The translations under genes were made by a program, and so were the position numbers. Positions 1 to 10,120 of a DNA stretch of 64,000 bases are shown piece by piece. The notes beneath the pieces were generated by a model. The model had not been told where the DNA came from, did not search any database, and saw only the letters and a program-made list of their open reading frames with translations. Position 1 is the first letter of the stretch. Every line of letters begins with the position of its first letter. Source of the stretch: Campylobacter insulaenigrae NCTC 12927 (GTDB taxonomy: Bacteria > Campylobacterota > Campylobacteria > Campylobacterales > Campylobacteraceae); NCBI RefSeq assembly GCF_000816185.1, contig NZ_CP007770.1, forward strand, positions 868,001 through 932,000, given 5' to 3'.

Positions 1-333
1 TACTAAAACTGGCATTAAGCTACAATTTTCGCTTTTATGCGAAGGACACACACCATTACTGCATTCAAAAACATTTACAGATTTTTTTTCCACACTGTTA
101 ATGATTTCTTTCAAAGTGTATTCTTGAGGATTTTTAACCAAAACAAATCCGCCTTTTGCGCCTTTAAATGACTTCAAAAGATTGTCTTTAGCTAAAGCTT
201 GTAAAATTTTTGCTAAGAAACTCTTTGGAATATCTAAAACATTAGACATAGTGTCAACATCTTGCGGATCTTGAGATTTTGCTATATATATTAAAGATAA
301 TAAAGCATATTCGCTAGCTTTTGTAAATAACAC
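1..333 (-). CDS. Rrf2 family transcriptional regulator, probable Fe-S sensor (C-terminus cut by window edge)
   Basis: A GTG start at 333, preceded by an AAGGGG-type ribosome site, opens a frame that stays open for 111 codons to the window edge. The N-terminal half is the winged-helix DNA-binding domain of Rrf2 proteins (start MLFTKASEYAL, wing KGAKGGF near residue 57). Three cysteines at about residues 91, 96 and 104 (ECSNGVC...ENC) match the iron-sulphur ligand spacing of IscR and NsrR, so it probably senses nitrosative/oxidative stress or Fe-S status. That sensing role is inferred from the family. It is divergent from rpsO with about 210 bp between them. Its target genes cannot be told from this window. 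Confidence 0.85.
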   Translation of the reverse strand, partial: MLFTKASEYALLSLIYIAKSQDPQDVDTMSNVLDIPKSFLAKILQALAKDNLLKSFKGAKGGFVLVKNPQEYTLKEIINSVEKKSVNVFECSNGVCPSHKSENCSLMPVLV

Positions 334-495
334 ACCAAACCCCTTTTTTCTAAACTAAAAATATTGTCACAATTTTTAAAAATTTTATTCTTTTCGAGAA
401 ATTGTATTATATCAAAAAAATAATATTTCAAAATTACAAAAATCACGATATCAAACATTTTTAATAGAATTCAGATTTCTTTTTGTTTTTTTATG

Positions 496-501
496 TATAA
501 T
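496..501 (+). promoter_or_regulatory. Predicted -10 box for rpsO
   Basis: TATAAT lies 43 bases before the rpsO start, in a very A/T-rich stretch. This is typical of Campylobacter sigma-70 promoters, which have a strong -10 and no clear -35. An AGGAGG ribosome site follows just before the ATG. Confidence 0.6.
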
Positions 502-543
502 TTCCACTCTTAAAAAATTAAAATACCGCTCAGGAGGTCTATC

Positions 544-816
544 ATGGCTTTAGATTCGGCTAAAAAAGCAGAAATTGTTGCAAAATTTGCTAGAAAAAAT
601 GGTGATACAGGTTCACCAGAAGTTCAAATCGCTCTCTTAAGTGCTAGAATTTCGGATTTAACAGAACATTTGAAAATTTATAAAAAAGATTTTTCGTCTC
701 GTTTAGGCTTACTAAAACTTGTAGGTCAAAGAAAAAGATTACTTTCTTATCTTAAAAGAAAAGATTATCAAGCTTACACAAAACTAATCGGCGAATTAAA
801 TTTAAGAGATAAATAA
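544..816 (+). CDS. rpsO: 30S ribosomal protein S15
   Basis: This 90-residue protein is full length for S15, a primary 16S rRNA-binding protein of the small-subunit platform. It shows the family signature: a [13 protein letters not shown] segment near residue 20, then helices containing H, D and SRLGL, and the basic [12 protein letters not shown] segment. A near-perfect AGGAGG ribosome site lies 5-10 bases before the ATG. It appears to be monocistronic: a hairpin overlaps its stop codon and the next gene converges on it. Confidence 0.97.
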   Translation: MALDSAKKAEIVAKFARKNGDTGSPEVQIALLSARISDLTEHLKIYKKDFSSRLGLLKLVGQRKRLLSYLKRKDYQAYTKLIGELNLRDK

Positions 817-834
817 GCTTCGTGCTTATTTATC
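808..834 (+). terminator. Hairpin terminator of rpsO
   Basis: An 11-bp perfect stem (808-818 with 824-834, five-base loop TTCGT) overlaps the rpsO stop codon. The right arm is T-rich, but no long T run follows, so its efficiency is uncertain. Confidence 0.6.
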
Positions 835-906
835 CTAGAATTTATTATTCATCTACTTACAAATATAAATTTACTCTTAATTTAAGATTACAAATTTTGA
901 TGCATT

Positions 907-934
907 AATTCACAAGAGTTTCACAGTGTGAATT
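907..934. repeat. Inverted repeat in the rpsO / methyltransferase spacer
   Basis: AATTCACA at 907-914 is repeated inverted as TGTGAATT at 927-934. A second overlapping dyad, TTCACA-G-TGTGAA, occupies 920-932. It sits in about 175 bp of non-coding sequence between convergent genes, where no promoter is expected. It could be an operator, part of a small RNA, or a processing signal; nothing else in the spacer tells which. Confidence 0.35.
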
Positions 935-1010
935 GGTCTTTAAAATACCTAAAAATAGCACTTTAAGTTTTATCTCGCAATGTATATTTCACATTAAAAT
1001 TTATTGACAT

Positions 1011-1904
1011 TTAAAGTTTTTTCAATTTTGCTATAAAAAATCCATCAACAAAATTATTAGGTAATACTCTTTTAGCATAAGAAAGATCAAAATTTCTAGA
1101 ATTAGCTTGAATATATTCAACATTATTTAGTTCAAAATCTAACAATTCTAGATCAAAATTTAAATTTTTTAGAGCATTTTCAATTACTTCTTCATTTTCT
1201 TCTCTTAAAAAAGTACAAGTACTATACACAAGTTCACCACCATACTTTAATGCAGATAAAGCAGAATGTAGTAATTTTTTTTGTAAATTCGAAATCTTTT
1301 TAATTTCTTTAGTGTTTTTTTCTATATTAAATCCTAATTTTGCAAAAGTAGAACAAGGAGCATCAAGTAAAATTTTATCAAATTTTAAAGGACAAATTTT
1401 TCCTATAATCTTAGAATCCTTCAAAAAGCATTTTGCAATTTTAACTTGATATTTTTCTAAATTATTCTTCAACACAAAAAACCTTGTTTTTGAAAGCTCA
1501 CAACATGCTAAATATCCTTTATTTTCCATAAAATTTGCTAAATTTATACTTTTTCCACCAGGAGCAGCACACATGTCTAAAACCTCATCTCCAGCTTTTA
1601 CATCTAAGACTTTGGCGCATAAATAAGAAGAAAAATTTTGTATATAAAATTGTCCTTCGATAAAAGCTCTCATAGAACTTAATTTGCTTTTGTATTCATA
1701 GGGGATTTCATAGCAAAATTCATCTATTTTATTAAACAAAATTTTTTCATCACTTAAAACGCATTCTAAATCATGTGAATTAACAACCAAAGAATTTCTA
1801 AAAATATTAATATTCTTATCACAATTAAAACTTTGCAATATTTTATATTTTTGATCACTTGTATAAAGATCATTTAAAGTCAATTCTAAATTAAACAATG
1901 CCAT
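1011..1904 (-). CDS. RsmB/NOP2/Sun family RNA (cytosine-5) methyltransferase
   Basis: A 297-residue SAM-dependent methyltransferase of the NOL1/NOP2/Sun family. The SAM-binding loop [11 protein letters not shown] is near residue 108. The two cysteines that define the family are present: motif IV DAPCS (Cys184) and motif VI YSTCTF (Cys230). The protein is much shorter than RsmB and lacks the N-terminal NusB-like domain, so rRNA or tRNA specificity cannot be assigned. The sequence after DAPCS departs from the common SGTG pattern. It is the last gene of a leftward operon and overlaps ruvX by 14 bases. Confidence 0.88.
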   Translation of the reverse strand: MALFNLELTLNDLYTSDQKYKILQSFNCDKNINIFRNSLVVNSHDLECVLSDEKILFNKIDEFCYEIPYEYKSKLSSMRAFIEGQFYIQNFSSYLCAKVLDVKAGDEVLDMCAAPGGKSINLANFMENKGYLACCELSKTRFFVLKNNLEKYQVKIAKCFLKDSKIIGKICPLKFDKILLDAPCSTFAKLGFNIEKNTKEIKKISNLQKKLLHSALSALKYGGELVYSTCTFLREENEEVIENALKNLNFDLELLDFELNNVEYIQANSRNFDLSYAKRVLPNNFVDGFFIAKLKKL

Positions 1905-2277
1905 AATAATTCTTCAAAATTAAATAAGCTGACAAAGAATCAAGTTTGCCATCTTTTTTCTTTAAATTTGCAATTCCCAATCCCATAGCTTCTTTAGAAC
2001 TAAAACTTTCATCAGTAAAAATTATTTCTTTATCAAAATTCAACAAAGAGACAAAATGATGTATACGCTTTTGCATTTCTTCTTCACAAGATCCTCCTTT
2101 TGGAATACCAACTATCAAAGTATCTATATTGTATTCTTTTAAAATTTTACCCACTTCACGTGCAGCTTGATTTCTATTTTGTCTTATGATAGCATTCAAA
2201 GGCGTAACTATTTTTTTATCAAAACAAATAGCTATTCCTATTCTTTTTAAGCCAACATCTAAAGCTAAAATTTTCAA
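1891..2277 (-). CDS. ruvX: Putative pre-16S rRNA nuclease / Holliday junction resolvase-like YqgF
   Basis: A 128-residue RNase H-fold protein of the YqgF/RuvX family. It has the N-terminal catalytic segment [13 protein letters not shown], the GIPKGG loop after strand 4, and the late acidic motif FTDESFSS followed by a C-terminal D (KLDSLSA). Members process the 5' end of 16S rRNA and were first described as Holliday-junction resolvases. It overlaps dprA by 4 bases and the methyltransferase by 14 bases, indicating translational coupling. Confidence 0.9.
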   Translation of the reverse strand: MKILALDVGLKRIGIAICFDKKIVTPLNAIIRQNRNQAAREVGKILKEYNIDTLIVGIPKGGSCEEEMQKRIHHFVSLLNFDKEIIFTDESFSSKEAMGLGIANLKKKDGKLDSLSAYLILKNYYGIV

Positions 2278-3038
2278 ATTCTAGACCTTACTTTTAAACC
2301 GCAAATTTCCACCAAACCCTCCAATTCATATTCATAAATCTTATCCCCAAATTTAGTTAAAATTTTTTCTAAATTATCCTCTATTTTTAAAAATTCTAAT
2401 AATTCATCATAAGGTTCTTTGTTTAGTTCTCCAAATTTTGATACAAAATGAGAAAAATCATGCAACAAATTCGCTTGTTTTTGAGATAAAAGTAAATTGG
2501 TTCCTTCGCTTTCTTTTATTCTTTGAGGTAAAACATATACTGGTTTTTTCATATCTAAAGCAAGTCTTGCACTCTGCATGGAACCACTTTGGATGTCAGC
2601 TTGGGCAATTACAACAACTTCACTTAGAGCTACAATCAGACGATTTCTAAGTAAAAAATCATATGGCTTTGGTTTATAATTTCCATCATGCTCACTCAAT
2701 GCCAAAGCTTCTTGATAAATAGCCTCTATATATTTTTTATTGCTTTTTGGATAAATTTCATCAAGCCCATTGGCAAACACTGCTATTGTACTTGGAAAAG
2801 CAGCATTAGCAGCAGCAATATCTACTCCTAAAGCACCTCCACTTACCACACAAATCCCTGCATTTTTACATAATTTTGCAAGTTCAAAAATACAATTTCT
2901 AGTATAAATGCTCATTTTTCTAGAACCAATAATAGCAATTTTTTTCTTTTTTAAAAGTTCTAAATTTCCTTTGTAATATATTTTATCTGGTGATTTTGAT
3001 AAAATATCAAATTCTTCAATTTTATTTATAAATTTCAT
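2274..3038 (-). CDS. dprA: DNA processing protein DprA (natural transformation)
   Basis: A 254-residue DprA/Smf protein, which protects incoming single-stranded DNA and loads RecA during natural transformation. The Rossmann-like core is clear: IGSRKMS near residue 36, [22 protein letters not shown], and FLLRNRLI with the [11 protein letters not shown] loop. It is shorter than DprA of B. subtilis and lacks an obvious N-terminal SAM domain; the tail may hold a reduced winged-helix region. Its start overlaps the upstream gene by 17 bases. The window also holds pseudopilin genes and a prepilin peptidase, fitting a naturally competent host. Confidence 0.93.
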   Translation of the reverse strand: MKFINKIEEFDILSKSPDKIYYKGNLELLKKKKIAIIGSRKMSIYTRNCIFELAKLCKNAGICVVSGGALGVDIAAANAAFPSTIAVFANGLDEIYPKSNKKYIEAIYQEALALSEHDGNYKPKPYDFLLRNRLIVALSEVVVIAQADIQSGSMQSARLALDMKKPVYVLPQRIKESEGTNLLLSQKQANLLHDFSHFVSKFGELNKEPYDELLEFLKIEDNLEKILTKFGDKIYEYELEGLVEICGLKVRSRI

Positions 3039-4119
3039 TTAAATAAACAAGCTGAACTGATTGAAGAAGCTCTTTGCTTTGCATTAAAGCTTCAAAAGTA
3101 TTTTTCTTTGGATGAGCTATAGCTATAGCAAAACCTCTATCTTTAGCTCTTTTAACTACCTGCATTATCTGTTTTTTAATATATTCGATATCATCTTCAT
3201 TATCTAAAAAGATATCCCTTGCTATATAAGGCTGATTATATACTTTTGCAAGCTTCGAAGCTTTAGAATTTCCAATAGTTTTAGAATCTACAAAAATAAA
3301 CCCATATTCACTAAAAGCGTCAAAAAGATTTTTCATTGCCTTCTCATCAGAAGTAAATAAACTTCCTGTATGATTATTTATAAATATCAAATTTGGAAAT
3401 TTTTCCTTAATATATGCTATACGCTTAAAAATCTTTTCTCTTGCATCATTTGGTTCTAAAGTATTTAATTCTGCTTTGTCATATTTTATAGCAGCTAAAG
3501 GTAGATGAACCATAAAAAAATCAAATTCTTTAGCAAGTTCTGCTGTATGAGGATGCCTTTTATCTGGAGGAAAAAACGAAGGAATTAATTTTAATTTTGT
3601 ATTTTTAAGCATCTTAACTTGCGTAGAATTAGCCATATCATCTATAATAATGGCTAAAGATGGTTTTTCTTGTTTTATTTGGATTAATGTATGCTGATTA
3701 TTATTCAAAACATAATCATCTGGTACCTTTTGTTTTGTTATATTATTATCTAACTTTATATCATCTTCTATTTGAGCATATTCTGACAAATCAGACATTT
3801 TTTGCTCTTCATTTAAATTTTGTTCAATAGTTTTATTGTCTTCACTTTTTTCATTTAAAGATAAAATTTCACTAATATTTTTATCTAAAAAATCAAATTT
3901 TTCACTTTCCAAAACAACATTTAAATCATTATTATCTATATTTACTTCTTTATTCTCTTGAATAAAAGTTATATTATGTTCATTGGAAGAATTGTCATCT
4001 TGTGATTTTACAATTTGTCTTTCTTGTTGAAAATATAAAACTCCATAAAAAAGAACAACAATTCCAACCGCTATTATAAAAAAGATTAAAAGAATTTTAG
4101 ATATATTTATAGTTTTCAA
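3022..4119 (-). CDS. Divergent polysaccharide deacetylase family protein (YibQ-like), membrane-anchored
   Basis: A 365-residue protein with one N-terminal membrane helix (residues about 8-29), a long acidic low-complexity linker rich in N, E and D (about 35-145), and a C-terminal domain of the divergent polysaccharide deacetylase family. That domain shows the paired motifs AIIIDDMANS, MVHLPLAA and INNHTGS, which resemble the metal-binding D and H positions of NodB-fold enzymes. It should face the periplasm and act on cell-wall or surface glycan, but the substrate is unknown. It lies directly after ilvC with no spacer. Confidence 0.8.
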   Translation of the reverse strand: MKTINISKILLIFFIIAVGIVVLFYGVLYFQQERQIVKSQDDNSSNEHNITFIQENKEVNIDNNDLNVVLESEKFDFLDKNISEILSLNEKSEDNKTIEQNLNEEQKMSDLSEYAQIEDDIKLDNNITKQKVPDDYVLNNNQHTLIQIKQEKPSLAIIIDDMANSTQVKMLKNTKLKLIPSFFPPDKRHPHTAELAKEFDFFMVHLPLAAIKYDKAELNTLEPNDAREKIFKRIAYIKEKFPNLIFINNHTGSLFTSDEKAMKNLFDAFSEYGFIFVDSKTIGNSKASKLAKVYNQPYIARDIFLDNEDDIEYIKKQIMQVVKRAKDRGFAIAIAHPKKNTFEALMQSKELLQSVQLVYLNEIYK

Positions 4120-5151
<1,032 letters not shown>

Positions 5152-5172
5152 CTAAATATAAAATAAGTGTTT

Positions 5173-5178
5173 ATTGTA
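5173..5178 (-). promoter_or_regulatory. Predicted -10 box for ilvC operon
   Basis: Read leftward the sequence is TACAAT, about 30 bases before the ilvC start, in the 119-bp divergent spacer shared with rnr. Confidence 0.45.
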
Positions 5179-5204
5179 TCTAAAAAATATAAATTTAATT
5201 CTTT

Positions 5205-5210
5205 TATGAT
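5205..5210 (+). promoter_or_regulatory. Predicted -10 box for rnr-holA
   Basis: TATGAT, about 50 bases before the TTG start of rnr, in an A/T-rich divergent spacer. The assignment rests on similarity to the Campylobacter -10 consensus only. Confidence 0.4.
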
Positions 5211-5261
5211 AGAATTTTTGTTTTGATAGTCTTATGAAAATTATAAAAACAGGAAAAATGT

Positions 5262-7202
5262 TTGAAAGAATTATTCAACCAACTTAACTATGGTTTAAAC
5301 GCAAATGAACTTACTCATAAAAATAAACAAATAATACGAGAATTATTAACATGCGATATTATAAAATTTTATAAAAACAAATATTACTTAAAAGATGGTT
5401 TTACATTTGGAAAAATAGATATTTCGAATAATGGAACAGGTTTTTTGCAGAGTTTTGATTTAAATTTTAAAAAAGATTTACTCATAGAAAATAAAAATTT
5501 AAAAGGAGCAAATTACGCTGATGTTGTTGTTGTAAAACTTTTACCTATTAAAAAGAAGCGTCCCAGTGCTAAAGTTATTTTAGTTTTAAAAAGAGCTCAT
5601 GAAACTTCCCTAGTTATCACTAAAAAGTATGGGGAAGCTATCCTTGGTATGAATATACAAACAGGATTAACTTGCGCCTTAAAAGCCTCGCAAAAATCTC
5701 TAAAAGCACTACCACTTGGCACAATATTAAAAATAGAAAATAACAATAATAATATCACTGAAGTTATAGGGCATATTGATGATGATTTTATAGATGAAAA
5801 AATTTCATTGGCCCTTTATAATAAAAATACAATTTTTGACACTTTATGTGAAAATGAAGCCAAAGCCTATGGAGATATAGTGGATGCTAATATGTATCCC
5901 CAAAGAGTGGATCTTAGAAAATTAAGTTTTTGCACCATTGATCCAATTGATGCAAAAGATTTTGATGATGCCATATATTATGATAAAAAAGAACATGCTA
6001 TTTATATCGCTATAGCTGATGTGAGTTCCTACGTACATGCTTATAGTGCAATAGACAAAGAAGCTAGAAATCGTGGATTTTCCATTTATTTTCCACATAT
6101 TGCTATACCCATGCTCCCAAGATCTTTAAGTGAAAATATGTGCTCATTGAAACCAAACGAAGATCGTTTAGCATTTTGTTTCAAAATTACACTAAATCAC
6201 GATAATGAAATTATTAAAGAAGAATTATTTGAATCAATCATTAATTCCAAACGACGTTTTAATTATGATGAAGTAGATAATTATTTAGTAAAATTAAAAG
6301 ATCTAGAAGATTTAAATTGGATTTATGAACTTTTTACAATTACTCAAAATTTACGCAAAAAACGACTAAAAAATGCTTGTGAATTTAAAACTCAAGAACT
6401 AAGAATGCAACTTGATGAATTTAACAAATTAAAAAGTACTCGCTTAGAAGATGATACTTCCTCACACAATCTTATAGAAGAATGCATGCTTTTAGCTAAT
6501 AAAGCAGCAGCAAAACTTATAGAAGTAGGAATATTTAGAAATCATTTAAGCCCTGATTTTAAAAAAATAGATCAACTACTGACTGATTTATCAACCCTTA
6601 GTATAGATGTGAATTCTAAAAATAATACAATCGAACTTTTTAAAGATATTCAAACATTAGCAGATGAATTAAACATACGTCCTGAAGTAGATAAGCTTGT
6701 TATAAAAGCACAAAAAAAAGCTGAATATTCTAGCGAAAACGCCGGACATTTTGGCTTAGGATTTGATAAATATACACATTTTACAAGTCCCATTAGAAGA
6801 TATTCTGATCTCATCTTGCATAGACTTTTAAAAGCCAAAATTAACAATGATAAAAAATTATTTGATTATTTACTTTTAAATATACAAAATACGTGCGAGG
6901 AATTAAGTATTTTAGAAAGAGAAGCAGATAAAGTTGCTTGGGATTTCATGGATAGAAAATTTGCAAGATGGGCAAAAGAAAATATCGGTAAAAAATTCAA
7001 AGCTATAGTAATAGAAAATCAAAATTCTTTACAAGTTAAATTAGATGATAAAATAAAAGGTGCCTTAATAACTATCATCGGTTCTAAAGCAAATCTTTTA
7101 GAGCATGTTGAAATAGAAATTACTCAAGTGGATATTATTAGTGCAAAAATTTTTGGAAAAATAACAAATTTTTTTCAACTAGAAAGAAGTCAGGATGTAT
7201 AA
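5262..7202 (+). CDS. rnr: Ribonuclease R family 3'-5' exoribonuclease
   Basis: A 646-residue RNB-family exoribonuclease that degrades structured RNA from the 3' end. The catalytic RNB domain begins near residue 218 with the metal-binding motif IDPIDAKDFDDAI. Further family segments include IAIADVSSYV, IPMLPRSLSENMCSL and the late FTSPIRRYSDLILHR block near 505. The C-terminal S1 region is short. The start is TTG with AGGA seven bases upstream; an ATG two bases earlier is out of frame. It overlaps holA by 8 bases. Confidence 0.95.
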   Translation: MKELFNQLNYGLNANELTHKNKQIIRELLTCDIIKFYKNKYYLKDGFTFGKIDISNNGTGFLQSFDLNFKKDLLIENKNLKGANYADVVVVKLLPIKKKRPSAKVILVLKRAHETSLVITKKYGEAILGMNIQTGLTCALKASQKSLKALPLGTILKIENNNNNITEVIGHIDDDFIDEKISLALYNKNTIFDTLCENEAKAYGDIVDANMYPQRVDLRKLSFCTIDPIDAKDFDDAIYYDKKEHAIYIAIADVSSYVHAYSAIDKEARNRGFSIYFPHIAIPMLPRSLSENMCSLKPNEDRLAFCFKITLNHDNEIIKEELFESIINSKRRFNYDEVDNYLVKLKDLEDLNWIYELFTITQNLRKKRLKNACEFKTQELRMQLDEFNKLKSTRLEDDTSSHNLIEECMLLANKAAAKLIEVGIFRNHLSPDFKKIDQLLTDLSTLSIDVNSKNNTIELFKDIQTLADELNIRPEVDKLVIKAQKKAEYSSENAGHFGLGFDKYTHFTSPIRRYSDLILHRLLKAKINNDKKLFDYLLLNIQNTCEELSILEREADKVAWDFMDRKFARWAKENIGKKFKAIVIENQNSLQVKLDDKIKGALITIIGSKANLLEHVEIEITQVDIISAKIFGKITNFFQLERSQDV

Positions 7203-8160
7203 AAATCAACTTCAAAGTCTTTTAAACAACAAAAATATTCCAAATTTTTTTTTACTTTATGGAGTAGATAATTTTCAAATAGAACTTTTTGTTCATTTTA
7301 TTAAAAAGAAATATAATTTTGAAGAAAATTTAAAATTATATTTTGATGAATATGATTTCAATCAAGCTTATGACTATCTATCAAGCTCATCTCTTTTTAG
7401 CTCAACAAAACTACTTGAAATTAAAAGTTTTAAGAAAATTCCAACAAAAGAAATTAAAAAGATCGTTGAACTCTGCCAAAATTCACCAGAAAATTATTTT
7501 TTACTCCAAATATATGATGAAAATTCAAAGTTAAATGACTTAGAAAAAATTTTTAACGAAAATTTTTGTAGATTTTTTAAAGTAAATTCTGCCAAAGAAG
7601 GTATAGAATTACTTGCATTAAAAGCTAAAGAACTAAATATAGAAATCACTCAAAATGCTCTTTTTACACTTTTTTACAATTTCAATGAAAATTTATATCT
7701 AGCATCAAGTGAATTGAATAAATTTAGTGGTTTAAATATTGATGAAAAAATTATCCAAGAACATTGCTATAGCTTAAGCACTATTGGTTTTGAAAATTTT
7801 TTTGATAATATGCTTCAAAAAAAAGATTTACGTAATGATCTTGAGAAATTACTTGATAATTATAATGAAATAGCTTTTATTAATGCCTTATATTCAAATT
7901 TTTCAAGACTTTTTAAGATAGCTTTGTACGTAAAATCATACGGAAATTTAAATTTAAAAGAAATTTTGGGTTATATACCTCCTACTCATATAGCAAAAAA
8001 TTTGCAAGCACAAGCTCTAAATATAAAAATTCCACAATATAAAAAAATTTTTTTCATATTGTGCGAATGTGAATACGAGCTTAAAAAAAAATCCAAAATA
8101 GAAAAAAAGGAATTTTTAATTTCAAATCTCCTACATATTAGCTCTATATTAAAAAGTTAA
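7195..8160 (+). CDS. holA: DNA polymerase III subunit delta
   Basis: A 321-residue HolA-like subunit of the clamp loader that opens the beta clamp. The N-terminal portion has the FFLLYGVDNFQIE pattern (degenerate Walker-A region, normal for delta), followed by the helical middle and C-terminal domains. Overall conservation is low, as expected for this family, so the assignment rests on the N-terminal pattern, length and its position overlapping rnr. The same rnr-holA order is known in C. jejuni. Confidence 0.85.
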   Translation: MYKNQLQSLLNNKNIPNFFLLYGVDNFQIELFVHFIKKKYNFEENLKLYFDEYDFNQAYDYLSSSSLFSSTKLLEIKSFKKIPTKEIKKIVELCQNSPENYFLLQIYDENSKLNDLEKIFNENFCRFFKVNSAKEGIELLALKAKELNIEITQNALFTLFYNFNENLYLASSELNKFSGLNIDEKIIQEHCYSLSTIGFENFFDNMLQKKDLRNDLEKLLDNYNEIAFINALYSNFSRLFKIALYVKSYGNLNLKEILGYIPPTHIAKNLQAQALNIKIPQYKKIFFILCECEYELKKKSKIEKKEFLISNLLHISSILKS

Positions 8161-8173
8161 ATTAAGAAAATTA

Positions 8174-8182
8174 TGCTAAAAT
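8174..8182 (+). promoter_or_regulatory. Extended -10 promoter of the rpsF-ssb-rpsR operon
   Basis: TGCTAAAAT is an extended -10 element (TG-N-TAAAAT) 70 bases before the rpsF ATG. The same nine bases pair with ATTTTAGCA at 8192-8200, so the box lies in one arm of a perfect 9-bp inverted repeat. Confidence 0.55.
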
Positions 8183-8207
8183 AAAACTTGCATTTTAGCA
8201 AATCCTT

Positions 8208-8225
8208 GCCTAAAATATTTTGGGC
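8208..8225 (+). promoter_or_regulatory. Leader hairpin upstream of rpsF
   Basis: GCCTAAA pairs with TTTGGGC (one U-G pair) around a four-base loop in the presumed 5' UTR. Leaders of rpsF operons in several phyla carry an S6:S18-binding RNA element for autoregulation. I cannot confirm that this hairpin has the required conserved bulge, so the role is only a suggestion. Confidence 0.3.
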
Positions 8226-8252
8226 TTTATATCCATAAGGAGAAAAAATACA

Positions 8253-8627
8253 ATGAAACATTATGAAGTTTTGTTCATATTAAAACCAACACTTACAGAA
8301 GAAGAAGTAAGTGCTAAGTTGGATTTTGTAAAAGAAGTCCTTGTAAAAAATGGTGCACAAATTGAAAGTGTAGTAGAAATGGGCACTAGAAAACTAGCTT
8401 ACAAAATTAAAAAATACGAAAGAGGAACTTATTTTGTAATCTACTTTAAAGCTCCTACTAATTTAATTTCAGAGCTTGAAAGGGTATTAAGAATTACAGA
8501 AGAAATTATAAGATTCTTAATTGTAAAATATGAAAATAAGAAAGAAATTGCTGCTTGGGAAAAATTAAGCAAAGGTATCAAACAACAAAAAAAAGAAGTT
8601 AAAGCTAATGAAAATATAGAAGGTTGA
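8253..8627 (+). CDS. rpsF: 30S ribosomal protein S6
   Basis: A 124-residue S6. The chosen ATG at 8253 follows an AAGGAG ribosome site and gives the standard N-terminus [14 protein letters not shown] eleven codons upstream is in frame but has no ribosome site. The family pattern of two beta-alpha-beta units is visible ([18 protein letters not shown] near residue 46, and a basic C-terminal tail). S6 binds S18 on the 30S platform, and rpsR is two genes downstream in the same operon. Confidence 0.97.
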   Translation: MKHYEVLFILKPTLTEEEVSAKLDFVKEVLVKNGAQIESVVEMGTRKLAYKIKKYERGTYFVIYFKAPTNLISELERVLRITEEIIRFLIVKYENKKEIAAWEKLSKGIKQQKKEVKANENIEG

Positions 8628-8629
8628 TA

Positions 8630-9163
8630 ATGTTCAATAAAGTCGTTTTAGTAGGTAATCTTACAAGAGATATAGAAATGCGTTATGCTCCTTCAGGTAG
8701 TGCTATAGGATCTTCGGCTATTGCAGTAACTAGAAGATTTAGCACCAACACTGGTGAGAAAAGAGAAGAAACCTGCTTTATCGACATTAGTTTTTTTGGC
8801 AGAACAGCAGAAATAGCTAATCAATATCTAAGCAAAGGTAGTAAAATTTTAATTGAAGGTCGGTTAAGATTTGAGCAATGGAATGATCAAAATGGACAAA
8901 ATAGATCCAAACATAGTATTCAAGTTGAAAATTTAGAAATGTTAGGATCTGGTATTCAAAATAATCAACAATCAAATTATAGCAATCAAGCTACTCAAGG
9001 TTATAATTCAAATTTTGATCAACAACAAAGTTTTGATCCATATTCTCAAGTGCAAACTAAAAACACATCATCAAACATTTATCAAAATAGCACTCCTAGG
9101 GAGACTCCTATGCGAGAAATTGATATAGATAAGTATGATGATGATACAGATTTACCATTTTAA
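8630..9163 (+). CDS. ssb: Single-stranded DNA-binding protein
   Basis: A 177-residue SSB. The N-terminal OB fold (about 1-110) starts [14 protein letters not shown] and contains the RF and WND strands typical of tetrameric bacterial SSB. A Q/N/S-rich flexible linker follows (about 113-160). The acidic tip ends DDDTDLPF, the peptide that recruits RecQ, PriA, RecO and others. An ATG at 8630 with AGAAGG upstream is preferred over the TTG six bases earlier. Placement between rpsF and rpsR is a conserved arrangement. Confidence 0.97.
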   Translation: MFNKVVLVGNLTRDIEMRYAPSGSAIGSSAIAVTRRFSTNTGEKREETCFIDISFFGRTAEIANQYLSKGSKILIEGRLRFEQWNDQNGQNRSKHSIQVENLEMLGSGIQNNQQSNYSNQATQGYNSNFDQQQSFDPYSQVQTKNTSSNIYQNSTPRETPMREIDIDKYDDDTDLPF

Positions 9164-9173
9164 AGGAAAAAAT

Positions 9174-9434
9174 ATGGCAGAAAAAAGAAAATATTCAAGA
9201 AAATATTGCAAATATACTGAAGCAAAAGTTGATTTTATTGATTACAAAGATACAGCATTACTAAAACATGCTTTATCAGAAAGATTTAAAATTATGCCTC
9301 GTCGTTTAACAGGAACTAGCAAAAAGCATCAAGAAATGGTTGAAGTTGCTATTAAACGTGCAAGACATGTAGCATTAATTCCTTATATAGTAGATAGAAA
9401 AGAAGTTGTAACAAATCCTTTCGAAGGATTATAA
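9174..9434 (+). CDS. rpsR: 30S ribosomal protein S18
   Basis: An 86-residue S18. Starting at the ATG at 9174, behind an AAAGGA ribosome site, gives the normal start [16 protein letters not shown]. Upstream in-frame ATGs lie inside ssb and are discounted. The middle contains the typical [16 protein letters not shown] segment and the basic [13 protein letters not shown] end. S18 pairs with S6 in the 30S platform. It is the last gene before a terminator hairpin. Confidence 0.96.
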   Translation: MAEKRKYSRKYCKYTEAKVDFIDYKDTALLKHALSERFKIMPRRLTGTSKKHQEMVEVAIKRARHVALIPYIVDRKEVVTNPFEGL

Positions 9435-9443
9435 TATCGCCAT

Positions 9444-9470
9444 CCCTTAAGTTTTTAACTTAAGGGTTTA
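9444..9470 (+). terminator. Rho-independent terminator after rpsR
   Basis: CCCTTAAG (9444-9451) pairs perfectly with CTTAAGGG (9459-9466) around a seven-base loop, followed by a T-rich stretch. It closes the rpsF-ssb-rpsR operon 10 bases after the rpsR stop. The MarC gene starts only 15 bases later, so read-through may feed it. Confidence 0.75.
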
Positions 9471-9484
9471 TTAAAAGGTTTTTT

Positions 9485-10120
9485 ATGTTTTCAGATATAG
9501 AATCTGAATTTTATATAGTATTGCTTGCATCGGTTGCTATTATAGCTGTATTAAATCCCTTTGGGAACATTCCTCAGTTTCTAGCAATGACAGAGGGTTT
9601 AGACGCCCAAAAAAGAAAAAAGTTATTTAGAAATATTATTTATACTGCTTTTTGTATTGTTTTAACATTCTTACTTTTAGGTCCTTTTGTTATGAAATAT
9701 TTATTTAAAATAGATATTAATGATTTAAGAGTAGCTGGTGGACTTATACTGATTATTATGAGTACTAAAAATTTATTATTCACCCCTACAAAAAATCAAT
9801 TCCAACATTATAATGATCTAACCCCTCAAGAGCTTTTAAAAAAAAGTATTGTTCCTATGTCTTTTCCTATGTTGGTAGGCCCTGGAACTCTTTCTACCAT
9901 TATAGTTATATCTGAAGATCATAATTTAATCATAGCAATTGCATCTGTTTTACTTACTTTCTTTTTCATTTTTATACTTTTTCATTTTTCAGCAACTATT
10001 GAGAAAATGATAGGAAAATTAGTTCTATATGTTTTTTCTAGGATTGCTTTAGTGTTTATCATGGCTATGGGGGTAAAAATGATATTTGTTGGAATTAAAA
10101 CTTATATTTATCAAATTTAG
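9485..10120 (+). CDS. MarC family integral membrane protein
   Basis: A 211-residue polytopic membrane protein with about six hydrophobic helices. Family motifs are the N-terminal VLNPFGNIPQFLAMT segment near residue 24 and the VPMSFPMLVGPGTLSTIIV repeat near 125. These P/G-rich half-helices define the MarC/NAAT family. Despite the name, a role in multiple antibiotic resistance has not held up for E. coli MarC, and the substrate is unknown. Its 3' end overlaps the convergent neighbour by 26 bases. Confidence 0.88.
   Translation: MFSDIESEFYIVLLASVAIIAVLNPFGNIPQFLAMTEGLDAQKRKKLFRNIIYTAFCIVLTFLLLGPFVMKYLFKIDINDLRVAGGLILIIMSTKNLLFTPTKNQFQHYNDLTPQELLKKSIVPMSFPMLVGPGTLSTIIVISEDHNLIIAIASVLLTFFFIFILFHFSATIEKMIGKLVLYVFSRIALVFIMAMGVKMIFVGIKTYIYQI

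Noticed and set aside
8220..8252. Upstream TTG extension of rpsF
   Set aside because: The ATG at 8253 has a proper AAGGAG site and gives the standard S6 N-terminus.
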